From Billgrantia azerbaijanica (GTDB taxonomy: Bacteria > Pseudomonadota > Gammaproteobacteria > Pseudomonadales > Halomonadaceae), in contig SBLD01000005.1 in NCBI GenBank assembly GCA_004551485.1, positions 215,326 through 279,325 of the forward strand: a stretch of 64,000 bases of DNA, in the 5' to 3' direction. Positions 15,829 to 24,497 of this stretch are shown piece by piece (position 1 is the first letter of the stretch; every line of letters begins with the position of its first letter). Below the pieces are notes generated by a model, which had not been told where the DNA came from, made no database searches, and saw only the letters and a list, made by a program, of their open reading frames with translations. A program made the translations under genes and the position numbers.

Positions 15829-16734
15829 TCACCCCAGGATATCGGCGAGGGCCGTCTCCAGCGTCGGGAAGCGGAAGTCGAAGCCGGCATCGAGCAGGCG
15901 CCGCGGACGCATGTCGGCGCCGGTGAGCAGCAGCCGCGACATCTCGCCCAGGGCGGCCTGCAACACCACTGCGGGAACCGGGAAGAGCGCCGGGCGCTTC
16001 AGCTGCTTGGCCAGGGTGCGGGTGAACTCGGCGTTGGTCACCGGATGCGGCGCGCTGCCGTTGAAAGGGCCCTCCAGGTCGTCGCGCTCCAGCAGGAAGA
16101 GGATCGCCCGCACCAGGTCCTCGCGGTGGATCCAGGGCATGAACTGGCGGCCACTGCCGAAGCGCCCGCCCAGCCCCAGCTTGAAGGGCGGCAGCATCTT
16201 CGCCAGGGTGCCGCCGCCGGCGTCGAGCACCAGGCCGGTGCGCAGCAGCGCAACGCGGGTGCCGTGCTCGGCCGCCTCCTTCGCCACGTCCTCCCAGCGC
16301 TTGCACAGCCGATGGGCGAACTCGTCGTGGGGCGGCGTCTCCTCGGTGACCTCGCGATCGCCCTGGTCGCCGTAGTAGCCCATCGCCGAGCCCGACACCA
16401 TCACCCGCGGGGCCTCGCCGTTGGCCGCCGCGAGCTGCTCGCAGAGGATCACCAGATCACGGGTGATGTCGGCCCGCGAGTCGATCAGCCGCTGCTTCTG
16501 CCGGTCGCTCCAGCGTCGCGCGGCGATGGACTCGCCGGCCAGGTTGACGATCGCCGCGGGCCTGGCGTCGACGAAGTCGAGCACCGAGCGGCGGATGTCG
16601 GTGCCCGCCGGCAGCCGCGAGCGCACCCCCTGCGGATCGCGCGACACCACCTGCAAGCGATGCCCGGCCTCCTCGAGCCGCCGGCACAGCCGCTGGCCGA
16701 CGAAACCGCTTCCCCCCGTGATCAGCACGCGCAT
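15829..16734 (-). CDS. TIGR01777-family epimerase-like SDR protein
   Basis: A 301-residue extended SDR of the TIGR01777/YfcH group: 'MRVLITGGSGFVGQRL' cofactor loop, 'VNLAGESIAARRWSDRQKQRLIDSR', 'VSGSAMGYYGDQGD', 'LLRTGLVLDAGGGTLAKMLPPFKLGLGG' and 'PWIHREDLVRAI'. Biochemical function is unknown in the family; it binds a dinucleotide. The ATG at 16734 has an AGGAGG Shine-Dalgarno 7 nt upstream, deciding it over a start at 16758. Family members are often found beside photolyase and LitR-type regulator genes, as here, suggesting light-linked expression. It is transcribed away from cbiX, with two GTTATAC repeats in the shared intergenic region. Confidence 0.88.
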   Translation of the reverse strand: MRVLITGGSGFVGQRLCRRLEEAGHRLQVVSRDPQGVRSRLPAGTDIRRSVLDFVDARPAAIVNLAGESIAARRWSDRQKQRLIDSRADITRDLVILCEQLAAANGEAPRVMVSGSAMGYYGDQGDREVTEETPPHDEFAHRLCKRWEDVAKEAAEHGTRVALLRTGLVLDAGGGTLAKMLPPFKLGLGGRFGSGRQFMPWIHREDLVRAILFLLERDDLEGPFNGSAPHPVTNAEFTRTLAKQLKRPALFPVPAVVLQAALGEMSRLLLTGADMRPRRLLDAGFDFRFPTLETALADILG

Positions 16735-16761
16735 TCCGAGCTCCTCCTGTGTCGGCACCGA

Positions 16762-16779
16762 GTTATACAGTGGTTATAC
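16762..16779. repeat. Two 11-bp-spaced GTTATAC direct repeats (possible operator)
   Basis: GTTATAC at 16762-16768 recurs exactly one 11-bp step later at 16773-16779, between the divergent TIGR01777 and cbiX genes. On the minus strand the copies read GTATAAC and could overlap a -10 element. Tandem 11-bp repeats are the known operator form for CarH/LitR-type MerR regulators, and such a gene lies 0.6 kb away. A third weak copy may follow at 16784. Confidence 0.45.
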
Positions 16780-16916
16780 GTGTCTGCTAGTCTAGGGGAA
16801 GAAAGCCGCTCCGTGCGAGTGCCTGCGCCGCCCGCCGTCCCCGCCGTTCACGTCTACAGCGTAAGGGAGGCGGCGAGTCACCGCGACGCCGACACCCCAC
16901 CGCCCCGGGAGATCCC

Positions 16917-17297
16917 ATGTCCTACTGCCTGATCCTGCTCGCCCACGGTTCCCCCGATCCCAACTGGCAGGCCCCCTTCCAGCGCCTCGCCGACGCCCTG
17001 GCAGCGCGCCTGCGGACGCCGCTGCGCCTGGCCTACATGGAGCTGTGCGAGCCGTCGCTGGAGACCACCGTGGCCGAACTGGCCGCACGGGGCACCACCC
17101 GCGCCGAGATCCTGCCGCTGTTCTTCGCCGCCGGGCGCCACCTGCGCAAGGACGTGCCGGGCCAGGTCGCGGCCCTCGCGGCGGCCCACCCCGGGATCGA
17201 CCTGACCCTGCTGCCGCCGGTCGGCGAGCACCCGGCCTTCGTCGAGGCGCTGGCCGCGGTGATCGCCGAGCAGGCCGGGGAGACGCCACGCGAGTGA
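16917..17297 (+). CDS. cbiX: Sirohydrochlorin chelatase-like CbiX protein
   Basis: A 126-residue single-domain CbiX(S)/SirB-like chelatase. The metal-binding histidines are in 'LLAHGSPDPNW' near the start and 'PLFFAAGRHLRKDVPGQV' in the middle, the classic pair for cobalt or iron insertion into sirohydrochlorin. In siroheme or cobalamin synthesis it would load Co2+ or Fe2+. No other tetrapyrrole gene is nearby; it sits between a TIGR01777 gene and a LitR-like regulator. The ATG at 16917 is preceded by 'GGGAGATCCC', a weak ribosome site. Confidence 0.82.
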   Translation: MSYCLILLAHGSPDPNWQAPFQRLADALAARLRTPLRLAYMELCEPSLETTVAELAARGTTRAEILPLFFAAGRHLRKDVPGQVAALAAAHPGIDLTLLPPVGEHPAFVEALAAVIAEQAGETPRE

Positions 17298-17307
17298 GCG
17301 ACAGCGG

Positions 17308-17334
17308 TTGTACATCGCCCGACTGATGTACAAT
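17308..17334 (+). promoter_or_regulatory. TTGTACA/TGTACAA inverted repeat overlapping a promoter
   Basis: TTGTACA (17308-17314) and TGTACAA (17327-17333) form a perfect 7-bp inverted repeat with a 12-bp spacer upstream of the MerR gene. The same bases give a -35-like TTGTAC and a -10 TACAAT (17329-17334), 15 nt apart. Position and TGTACA cores suggest an operator, probably autoregulatory for the LitR-like protein. Confidence 0.6.
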
Positions 17335-17399
17335 ATCATTCGCACGGGGCACCATGGCGACCGACAAGGGCCCCGCGCCAGCAAGAGGCAGAGACCCGC

Positions 17400-18314
17400 A
17401 TGACCGATACCGCCACCCACCCGGCCGACACGCCGCTCTATCCCATCCGCGAAGTGTCCCGTCTCACGGGGGTCAACTCGGTCACCCTGCGCGCCTGGGA
17501 GCGCCGCTACGGCCTGATCCGCCCGCAGCGCACGCCCAAGGGGCACCGCCTCTATGCCCGCGAGGACATCGAACGCATCGAGCGCATCCTGCAGTGGCTG
17601 GGCCGCGGCGTGCCGGTCAGCCAGGTCAAGGACCTGCTCGACCAGCCGGACGCCGCCAGCGCCCCGGAACCCACCGCCGGCGACTGGCCGAGCCAGCAGC
17701 GCCAGCTCATCGCCGCCGTGGAGGCGCTCGACCTGGGCCGTCTGGAGACGCTGTTCAACCAGGCCCTGGCCCTCTACCCGGTGAGCACCGGCCTCGTCGA
17801 GCTGTGGCAGCCGGCCGTGCGCGAGCTCGAGGAGCGCTGGGACGACCAGCTCGGCGCCCGCCTGCAGCGCCTGACCCTCGAGGCCTTCCTGCGCACCCGT
17901 ATCGGCACGCGCCTCTATCACGCCAACCAGGTCTCACTGGGGCCGACGCTGCTGGTCACGCCGCTGCCCGACGACCCGGGCCCGCTGTGGCTGCTGCTGA
18001 GCGCCCTGGCGGCGAGCGACGCCGGCTACCGCGTACAGCTGTTCGATGCACCGCTGCCCCTCGCCGAGCTGCCGCTCGCCGTGGAGCGCCTCAAGGCCGC
18101 GGCGCTGCTGCTCGCCAGCGGCCGCGCCGAACGCGCCGACCTGATCCGCCGCCAGCTGCCGCGGCTCGCCGAGCAGCTCGAGGTGCCCCTGGCGCTGTGC
18201 GGACCGGTAGCGCGCATCCGCGAAAGCGATCTCGCCGAGAGCCCGGTGACGCTGCTCGGCGACGACCTGCCCCAGGCCGTGGCGCGGCTGCGCCCGCTGC
18301 TGCGCGACGGCTGA
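17400..18314 (+). CDS. LitR/CarH-like MerR regulator lacking B12 motifs
   Basis: A 304-residue regulator with a MerR DNA-binding domain at 13-82 ('YPIREVSRLTGVNSVTLRAWERRYGLI', 'GHRLYAREDIERI'), a helical-bundle region (about 95-175) and a Rossmann-like C-terminal domain (about 180-300), the architecture of CarH/LitR photoreceptors. The cobalamin features are missing: where CarH has ExxHxxG the sequence reads 'TPLPDDPGPLW' (187-197), and after W136 the expected Glu-His pair is replaced by 'LGARLQRL'. So it should not bind adenosylcobalamin or sense light through it. B12-less LitR proteins are known to work with separate sensors such as LOV proteins. It precedes the photolyase gene by 25 nt and likely controls it. 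Confidence 0.82.
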   Translation: MTDTATHPADTPLYPIREVSRLTGVNSVTLRAWERRYGLIRPQRTPKGHRLYAREDIERIERILQWLGRGVPVSQVKDLLDQPDAASAPEPTAGDWPSQQRQLIAAVEALDLGRLETLFNQALALYPVSTGLVELWQPAVRELEERWDDQLGARLQRLTLEAFLRTRIGTRLYHANQVSLGPTLLVTPLPDDPGPLWLLLSALAASDAGYRVQLFDAPLPLAELPLAVERLKAAALLLASGRAERADLIRRQLPRLAEQLEVPLALCGPVARIRESDLAESPVTLLGDDLPQAVARLRPLLRDG

Positions 18315-18339
18315 GCCGCCAAGCAAACGGAGACACCCA

Positions 18340-19758
18340 ATGCCGCCCGTGCTGGTATGGTTTCGCAGTGACCTGCGCGTTCACGACAACACCGCCCTCG
18401 CCGCCGCCGCCCGGCGCGGCCCGGTGATCGCCGTCTTCCTGCGCACGATGGCCCAGTGGCAGCGCCACGGCCACGGCGCCAACAAGCTCGACTTCTGGCA
18501 GCGCGGCGTGGCGGCGCTGGGCGAGTCGCTCGCCCGGCTCAACATCCCGCTGCTGCACCGCGATATCGGCACCTTCCAGGGCGCGCCCGACGCGCTGCTG
18601 GCCCTGGCCCAGGCGCACGGCGCACGCGAGCTGCACTTCAACCACGAGTATCCCCTCGACGAGCAGCGCCGCGACGCCCAGGTCTGCGAACGCTTCCAAG
18701 CCGCGGGGCTGCAAGCCGTCGGCCACCACGACGCCGTGGCCTTCGCCCCGGGCGAGCTGCTCACCGGCCAGGGCGAGGCCTACCGCATCTTCACCCCCTT
18801 CCGCCGCGCCTGGCACCGCGCGCTCACCCCCGAGCGGCTGGCCATTCGCGACACCCCGCCACCGCAGGCCCCGCTGCCGATCGCCACCGACCCGCGGCCC
18901 GGCGACCTGCCCGCGCTCGCCGACGTCCCGGTGGCCCGCGAGCGCTGGCCGGCCGGCGAGGGACCGGCCGCCGAGCGCCTGGCGCGCTTCCTGCGCTGCC
19001 GGGCTCACCATTACGCCGCCCAGCGTGATTTTCCCGCGCTGGCCGGCACCAGCGAGCTCTCGCCCTACCTGGCGCTGGGCATGCTGTCCCACCGCCAGTG
19101 CCTGCAGGCGGTGCTCGCCGAGAACGACGGCCGGCTGGCCGAGGGGGATGCGGGCCTCGTGGCCTGGGTGAACGAGCTGGTGTGGCGCGAGTTCTACCGG
19201 CACGTGGCGGCCGGCTTTCCCCGGGTGTGCCGCCATCGCGCCTTCCAGACCCATACCGAGGCGCTGCCCTGGCGCGACGACGACGCCGGCTTCGCCGCCT
19301 GGTGCGAGGGACGCACCGGCTACCCGCTGGTCGACGCCGCCATGCGCCAGCTCACACAGAGTGGCTGGATGCACAATCGCCTGCGCATGCTCACCGCCAT
19401 GTTCCTTGCCAAGCACCTGCTGGTCGACTGGCGCCGCGGCGAGGCCTTCTTCCTGCGCCATCTGGTGGACGGCGAGTTCTGCGCCAACAACGGCGGCTGG
19501 CAATGGGCGGCCTCCACCGGCACCGATGCCGTGCCCTACTTCCGCCTCTTCAACCCCACCACCCAGTCGCGGCGCTTCGACCCGGACGGCACCTTCATCG
19601 CCGACCTCGTGCCAGAACTGGCAACGCTCCCCACCGCACAGCGCCACGACCCGCCCCGTGGCGTGCGCCGGCAGTTGGGCTACCCGCCGCCCATCGTCGA
19701 CCACCAGGCAGCCCGGCAACGCGCCCTGGCCACCTTCCAGGCGCTGAAAGAGGCGTGA
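18340..19758 (+). CDS. phrB: Deoxyribodipyrimidine photolyase (class I CPD)
   Basis: A 472-residue blue-light DNA repair enzyme that splits cyclobutane pyrimidine dimers. The N-terminal antenna domain starts 'VLVWFRSDLRVHDNTAL'. The C-terminal FAD domain shows 'GRTGYPLVDAAMRQLTQSGWMHNRLRMLTAMFLAKHLLVDWRRG' and 'NNGGWQWAASTGTDAVPYFRLFNPTTQSRRFDPDG', carrying the conserved flavin-binding and electron-transfer tryptophans of class I photolyases. Length is close to E. coli PhrB (472). It is the second gene of an operon with the LitR-like regulator 25 nt upstream, implying light- or stress-linked expression. Confidence 0.95.
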   Translation: MPPVLVWFRSDLRVHDNTALAAAARRGPVIAVFLRTMAQWQRHGHGANKLDFWQRGVAALGESLARLNIPLLHRDIGTFQGAPDALLALAQAHGARELHFNHEYPLDEQRRDAQVCERFQAAGLQAVGHHDAVAFAPGELLTGQGEAYRIFTPFRRAWHRALTPERLAIRDTPPPQAPLPIATDPRPGDLPALADVPVARERWPAGEGPAAERLARFLRCRAHHYAAQRDFPALAGTSELSPYLALGMLSHRQCLQAVLAENDGRLAEGDAGLVAWVNELVWREFYRHVAAGFPRVCRHRAFQTHTEALPWRDDDAGFAAWCEGRTGYPLVDAAMRQLTQSGWMHNRLRMLTAMFLAKHLLVDWRRGEAFFLRHLVDGEFCANNGGWQWAASTGTDAVPYFRLFNPTTQSRRFDPDGTFIADLVPELATLPTAQRHDPPRGVRRQLGYPPPIVDHQAARQRALATFQALKEA

Positions 19759-19786
19759 TCGTCTTCGGGAGGGCAGGCGACAGCGC

Positions 19787-21652
19787 TCAGGTGGACGGCT
19801 CGACGCCCAACGCCGCCGTGCCGGCGGGGGTCACTGGCCCATTCTGCCACTGCTCGATCAGCGCCTCGGCCGGGACCGGACGGGCAAAGAGGAAGCCCTG
19901 CACCAGGGTGCAGCCCTGCCCTTTCAGGAAGTCGAGCTGCGCCTCGGTCTCGACCCCCTCCGCCACCACCTCGAGGTCGAGCCCGCGCGCCATGGCGAGA
20001 ACCGCACCGACGATGGCAGCGTCGGCAGCGTCCTCGGGCAGCGAGCGGATGAAGGCGCGGTCGAGCTTGATCTTGTCCAGCGGCAGGTGCTTGAGGTAGG
20101 AGAGCGACGAGTAGCCGGTGCCGAAGTCGTCGATGGCGATGCGGTGCCCCCGCCCACGCAACGCCTCGAGACGCGGCACGATGTCGCCGGCCCGCTCGTC
20201 GAGCAGTACCGACTCGGTGAGCTCCAGGCCGAGCTGGGCAGCGGGAATGCCGTGGCGGGCGAGCCCCGAGGAGAGCGCCGACTCGAGCTCGCCCTGGAAC
20301 ATCTGGATCGCCGAGATATTGATCCACACCGGCAACGGCGGCAGACCCAGCTCGCGCCAGCGTGCCATCTGCGCCAGCGCCTCGTCGATCACCCAGTTGC
20401 CCAATGAGCCCATCAGGCCGTGGCGCTCGGCCAGGGGAATGAACTCGCCCGGTGAGACCATGCCGTGCTCCGGATGGCGCCAGCGCAGCAGCGCCTCCAT
20501 GCCCACCGCGGCGCCGTCGTGGATGCGGTGCTGGGTCTGGTAGTGCAGCTCCAGCTGGTCGCCGGTGGCCAGGGCATCGCGCAGCGCGTAGACCAACGCC
20601 ATGTGCGGGCTGTCCTGGACGTCGAGAGCGGGACGAAAGCGCTGGCTGACGTTGCGACCGTGACGCTTGGCCGTGTAGAGCGCCGACTCGAGGCGCTGGA
20701 AGAGCACGCCCGAGTCGCGGCCGTCCTCCGGCGCTCGGCAGCTGCCGATGGAGAGCCCCAGGCGCAGCGTGCGGCTGCCCACCTCGAAGGGCTCGCCCAT
20801 GTGCTGGCGCAGCCCCGCGACCCACTTGTCGTGGTCGTCGAAGGTGGTGGTGCGGATGACCAGGAACTCGTCGCCGCCCAGGCGCCCGACGACGCCGCCG
20901 GCCATGTGACGCGCCAGGCGCTGGCCGAAGCGCGCCAGCAGGCGGTCGCCCTGCTCGACGCCGAGGCTGTCGTTGACCGACTTGAAGCCGTCGATGTCGA
21001 TGATCGCCATGTCGAGGCTCTCGCCGGCGCGCAGGTGACGCAGCCGCGAAGTCATGAGGTCGTGCAGGCGGCGCCGGTTGGGCAGGCCGGTGAGCGGGTC
21101 CTCGAAGCCGATGCGCCGCAGGTCCTGCTCGCGGGCCTTGTGCACCGAGATGTCGGTGAAGGTGCCCACATAGTGGGTGATGCGTCCACGCGCATCGGTG
21201 ACCGCCTTGACGCGCAGCCACTCGGGGTACTCGTCGCCCTGCTTGCGGCGATTCCAGATCTCCCCCTCCCAGCGCCCCTTGCTGGCGAGCGACTGCCAGA
21301 AGCGCTGGAAGAAGGCCGTGTCGTGGCGGGCGGCGACCAGGTTGGCGGCGTTGAGGCCACGCACTTCCTCCTCGGTGAAGCCGGTGATGCGCGTGAAGGC
21401 CGGATTGACGGCCTGGATGCGGTTGTCGGCATCGGTGATCTGCACGCCCTCCTCGGAGAGCATCAGCGCCTGCTGCATCAGTTCGGCGTTCTGGCGATCG
21501 CGGCGCAGGTGGCGCCAGGCATCCACGAGCCCCATGATCACCACCCCCACCGCGACCAGGCGTAGCCCTGGCGCCGGCAACCAGACGCAGGCCGGCAGTG
21601 CCGCCAGGGCGAACCAGATCAGGGGGCGGTTGAGCGTCAGGGATGGCGACAT
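19787..21652 (-). CDS. Membrane-associated PAS-GGDEF-EAL c-di-GMP enzyme
   Basis: A 621-residue protein. Two hydrophobic stretches at about 10-45 should anchor it in the inner membrane. A PAS domain (about 60-180, '[34 protein letters not shown]') is followed by a GGDEF domain with an intact GGDEF motif ('[10 protein letters not shown]') but no RxxD inhibitory site, and an EAL domain with '[10 protein letters not shown]', '[11 protein letters not shown]', '[13 protein letters not shown]', 'KLDRAF' and 'AEGVET', i.e. the metal and substrate residues look complete. It could make and break c-di-GMP, with net direction set by the PAS signal. ATG 21652 precedes the hydrophobic segment; a frame back to 21799 is open but unlikely. 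Confidence 0.87.
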   Translation of the reverse strand: MSPSLTLNRPLIWFALAALPACVWLPAPGLRLVAVGVVIMGLVDAWRHLRRDRQNAELMQQALMLSEEGVQITDADNRIQAVNPAFTRITGFTEEEVRGLNAANLVAARHDTAFFQRFWQSLASKGRWEGEIWNRRKQGDEYPEWLRVKAVTDARGRITHYVGTFTDISVHKAREQDLRRIGFEDPLTGLPNRRRLHDLMTSRLRHLRAGESLDMAIIDIDGFKSVNDSLGVEQGDRLLARFGQRLARHMAGGVVGRLGGDEFLVIRTTTFDDHDKWVAGLRQHMGEPFEVGSRTLRLGLSIGSCRAPEDGRDSGVLFQRLESALYTAKRHGRNVSQRFRPALDVQDSPHMALVYALRDALATGDQLELHYQTQHRIHDGAAVGMEALLRWRHPEHGMVSPGEFIPLAERHGLMGSLGNWVIDEALAQMARWRELGLPPLPVWINISAIQMFQGELESALSSGLARHGIPAAQLGLELTESVLLDERAGDIVPRLEALRGRGHRIAIDDFGTGYSSLSYLKHLPLDKIKLDRAFIRSLPEDAADAAIVGAVLAMARGLDLEVVAEGVETEAQLDFLKGQGCTLVQGFLFARPVPAEALIEQWQNGPVTPAGTAALGVEPST

Positions 21653-21817
21653 GATGTGTTCCGGTCGGATGGCTGAAGAGGTGCAGGGATCGCGCACCCA
21701 CTCGACGTGTCGAATGTAGCGAAAGGTATCGTCACCCAGCGCCCCCACTTTAATCGCTCGGCACGGGCACGTCATGCCTGGCGTGCATTCGCCCGCCACG
21801 GCCAGTAGACTAGGCGG

Positions 21818-21838
21818 GGCCGTCCGGGCGGGACGGCC
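21818..21838 (+). promoter_or_regulatory. Hairpin in the fabA 5' region
   Basis: GGCCGTCC and GGACGGCC form a perfect 8-bp stem around GGGCG, 60 nt upstream of the fabA start. A -10-like TAGACT lies just before it (21806-21811), without a convincing -35. Function unknown; the stretch 21653-21898 otherwise shows nothing clear. Confidence 0.35.
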
Positions 21839-21898
21839 GCCAGTGCCGGCCGCAACGTCCGCGGGGGGCTCACAACAACTGCGACTCGGAACGATTCA

Positions 21899-22414
21899 GT
21901 GACCAAGCAACACTCCTTCGAACGCGAAGAACTGCTGGCTTGCAGCCGCGGCGAACTGTTCGGCCCCGGCAACGCCCAACTGCCGGCGCCCAACATGCTG
22001 ATGCTCGATCGCATCACGCACATCCACGAGCAGGGTGGCCAGTTCGACAAGGGCGAGCTGATCGCCGAACTGGATATCCATCCCGACCTGTGGTTCTTCG
22101 AGTGCCACTTTCCCGGCGACCCGGTGATGCCCGGCTGCCTGGGGCTGGACGCCATGTGGCAGTTGGTAGGCTTCTACCTCGGCTGGCTTGGCCATCCCGG
22201 TCGCGGCCGGGCCCTGGGGTGCGGCGAGGTCAAGTTCACCGGCCAGATCCTCCCCGAGGCCGACAAGGTCACCTACCATATCCACATGAAGCGCATCATC
22301 ACCCGCCGGCTGATTCTGGGCATCGCCGACGGCACGGTGTCGGTGGATGGCCGCGAGATCTACCAGGCCCAGGACCTGCGTGTCGGCCTGTTCACCTCCA
22401 CTGCGAATTTCTGA
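21899..22414 (+). CDS. fabA: 3-hydroxydecanoyl-ACP dehydratase/isomerase FabA
   Basis: A 171-residue FabA. It dehydrates 3-hydroxyacyl-ACP and isomerises trans-2- to cis-3-decenoyl-ACP, the branch point for anaerobic unsaturated fatty acid synthesis. The catalytic histidine lies in '[24 protein letters not shown]', with the aspartate in the same block. The start codon is GTG at 21899, matching the family N-terminus ('[21 protein letters not shown]'). fabB follows 13 nt downstream; the fabAB pair is typical of gammaproteobacteria such as Pseudomonas and Halomonas. Confidence 0.97.
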   Translation: MTKQHSFEREELLACSRGELFGPGNAQLPAPNMLMLDRITHIHEQGGQFDKGELIAELDIHPDLWFFECHFPGDPVMPGCLGLDAMWQLVGFYLGWLGHPGRGRALGCGEVKFTGQILPEADKVTYHIHMKRIITRRLILGIADGTVSVDGREIYQAQDLRVGLFTSTANF

Positions 22415-22427
22415 TCAGGAGGCTTCC

Positions 22428-23645
22428 ATGCGACGAGTGGTAGTCACTGGCCTGGGCATCGTGTCCTGCCTGGGCAACGACCGGGAAACCGTCGTCGAGG
22501 CGCTCAGGAACGGGCGCTCCGGCATTCGCTTCAAGGAGGAGTACGCCGAGCGCGGTTTCCGCAGCCAGGTCGCTGGCGTCGTCGACATCGACCTCGACGC
22601 CCTGATCGACCGCAAGCTGCGTCGCTTCATGGGCGACGCCGCGGCCTACGCCTATGTCTCCATGGCCCAGGCCATCGAGGACGCCGGCCTCACCCCGGAA
22701 CAGGTCTCCAGCGAGCGCACCGGCCTGATTGCCGGCTCCGGCGGCGCCTCGAGTGCCAACCAGGTGGAGGCCGCCGACGTGATGCGCGAGAAGGGCCTGC
22801 GCCGCGTGGGTCCCTACCGGGTCACGCGCACCATGGGCAGCACCGTCTCCGCCTGTCTCGCCACGCCGTTCGCCATCAAGGGCGTCAACTACTCCATCTC
22901 CTCGGCCTGCGCCACCTCGGCCCACTGCATCGGCAACGCCATGGAGCAGATCCAGATGGGCAAGCAGGACATGGTCTTCGCCGGTGGCGGCGAGGAGGAG
23001 CACTGGACGCTCTCCTGCCTGTTCGATGCCATGGGAGCGCTGTCGACCCACTACAACGACAGCCCCGAGAAGGCGTCTCGCCCCTACGACCAGGCCCGCG
23101 ACGGCTTCGTCATCGCCGGCGGCGGCGGCATGCTGGTGCTCGAGGAGCTGGAGCACGCCAAGGCGCGCGGGGCGAAGATCTACGCCGAGCTGGTCGGCTA
23201 CGGCGCCACCTCCGACGGCCACGACATGGTCGCCCCCTCCGGCGAGGGTGCGGTGCGCTGCATGCGTCAGGCGCTGGCCACCGTCGACGGCCAGATCGAC
23301 TACATCAATACCCACGGCACCTCGACCCCGGTGGGCGACGTCGCCGAGCTCAAGGCGATCCGCGAGGTGTTCGGCAACAGCACCCCGGCGATGAGCTCCA
23401 CCAAGTCGCTGACCGGACACTCCCTGGGGGCGACCGGCGTGCAGGAGACGATCTACTCGCTGCTGATGATGGAGAACGACTTCCTCGCCGCCTCGGCCAA
23501 CGTCGAGCAGCTCGACGATCAGGCCGAGGGCTTCGACATCGTTACCGAGTGCCGCTCCGGCGTGAATGTGGAGCGCGTTCTCTCCAACAGCTTCGGCTTC
23601 GGCGGCACCAACGCCTGCCTGGTGCTGCAGAAGTTCCGCGACTGA
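22428..23645 (+). CDS. fabB: Beta-ketoacyl-ACP synthase I FabB
   Basis: A 405-residue condensing enzyme that elongates the cis-3-decenoyl-ACP made by FabA. The catalytic triad is visible: Cys in '[14 protein letters not shown]', His in '[11 protein letters not shown]' and His in '[11 protein letters not shown]'. ATG 22428 has an AGGAGG site 5 nt upstream; an in-frame upstream extension lies inside fabA. fabA and fabB form one operon that ends at a 30-bp palindromic hairpin. Confidence 0.97.
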   Translation: MRRVVVTGLGIVSCLGNDRETVVEALRNGRSGIRFKEEYAERGFRSQVAGVVDIDLDALIDRKLRRFMGDAAAYAYVSMAQAIEDAGLTPEQVSSERTGLIAGSGGASSANQVEAADVMREKGLRRVGPYRVTRTMGSTVSACLATPFAIKGVNYSISSACATSAHCIGNAMEQIQMGKQDMVFAGGGEEEHWTLSCLFDAMGALSTHYNDSPEKASRPYDQARDGFVIAGGGGMLVLEELEHAKARGAKIYAELVGYGATSDGHDMVAPSGEGAVRCMRQALATVDGQIDYINTHGTSTPVGDVAELKAIREVFGNSTPAMSSTKSLTGHSLGATGVQETIYSLLMMENDFLAASANVEQLDDQAEGFDIVTECRSGVNVERVLSNSFGFGGTNACLVLQKFRD

Positions 23646-23670
23646 CGCGCCGTTGCAGCGACGTCGAACC

Positions 23671-23700
23671 ACCGGAGGCGCCCCGCGGGGCGCCTCCGGT
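23671..23700. terminator. 30-bp perfect palindrome after fabB
   Basis: The 30 bases are a perfect inverted repeat with a GC-rich stem centred on CGCG at 23684-23687, between convergent fabB and plsC. There is no T-run on either side, so termination may be inefficient or Rho-assisted. Confidence 0.55.
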
Positions 23701-23735
23701 GCGTTGGCAGGTCACCGCTGACGTCTCAGCGGGTG

Positions 23736-24497
23736 TTACACCAGCGGTTTCTCACTGGCGGGCGCCTCGGCCCCAACCGGTCGCGGCACCTCGGAGATCT
23801 CAGCGAGCCGCGCCTCGATCCAGGCTTCCACGTCGGCCAGCACCGCCTCGGGCGTGCGCCCGACGGTGGCAATGGGCTCCCCCACCACCACGTGCAAGGT
23901 GCCCGGATTCTTCACCCAGCGGCGTCCCGGCCAGCGTTCGCCGGCGTTGTGCGCCACCGGCACCACCGGCACCCCGGCGCGGCAGGCGATCACCGCCCCG
24001 CTCTTGTTGTAGCGCTTGCGACTGCCCGGCGCGACCCGCGTGCCCTCGGGGAAGATCAGCACCGACAGCCCCTCCTGCAGGCGCTGCACCCCCTGGGTCA
24101 GCACCTGCTTCATGGCGCGGGCCGGCTTCGAGCGGTCCAGGGCGATGGGGTGCAGCAGCCGGAGCCCCCAGCCGAAGATGGGGATACGCAGCAGCTCGCG
24201 CTTGAGCACCGTGCACACCGGCGGCTTGAGCAACTGCAGGAAGATCGTCTCCCACTCGCACTGGTGGTTGGCCAGCATCACGCAGGGCCCTTCGGGGAGC
24301 CGCTCGCGGCCGCGGATCTCGTAGCGCACGCCGCAGGTGAGGCGGAACCAGGCCAGGATGAAATGGTTGTAGAGGTTGAGCAGGCGATAGCGCGACTTCA
24401 GCGGCAACAGGGGCGACGGCGGCAGGAAGAGCAGGCCGCAGACCAGCATGGCGGCGAAGTAGCCCGCGTAGAACAGAGCGCTGCGAATCACGTTCAT
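23736..24497 (-). CDS. plsC: 1-acyl-glycerol-3-phosphate acyltransferase (PlsC family)
   Basis: A 253-residue LPLAT-family membrane acyltransferase that would esterify position 2 of lysophosphatidate. Two hydrophobic N-terminal segments ('SALFYAGYFAAMLVCGLLFLP', 'LLNLYNHFILAWF') anchor it. The catalytic block is 'MLANHQCEWET': HX4E rather than the usual HX4D, a variant also known in other proteobacterial members. The 'IFPEGTR' phosphate-binding motif and 'PVVPVAHNAGE' are normal. Its ATG overlaps the stop of the RmlD-like gene (ATGA). Confidence 0.9.
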   Translation of the reverse strand: MNVIRSALFYAGYFAAMLVCGLLFLPPSPLLPLKSRYRLLNLYNHFILAWFRLTCGVRYEIRGRERLPEGPCVMLANHQCEWETIFLQLLKPPVCTVLKRELLRIPIFGWGLRLLHPIALDRSKPARAMKQVLTQGVQRLQEGLSVLIFPEGTRVAPGSRKRYNKSGAVIACRAGVPVVPVAHNAGERWPGRRWVKNPGTLHVVVGEPIATVGRTPEAVLADVEAWIEARLAEISEVPRPVGAEAPASEKPLV

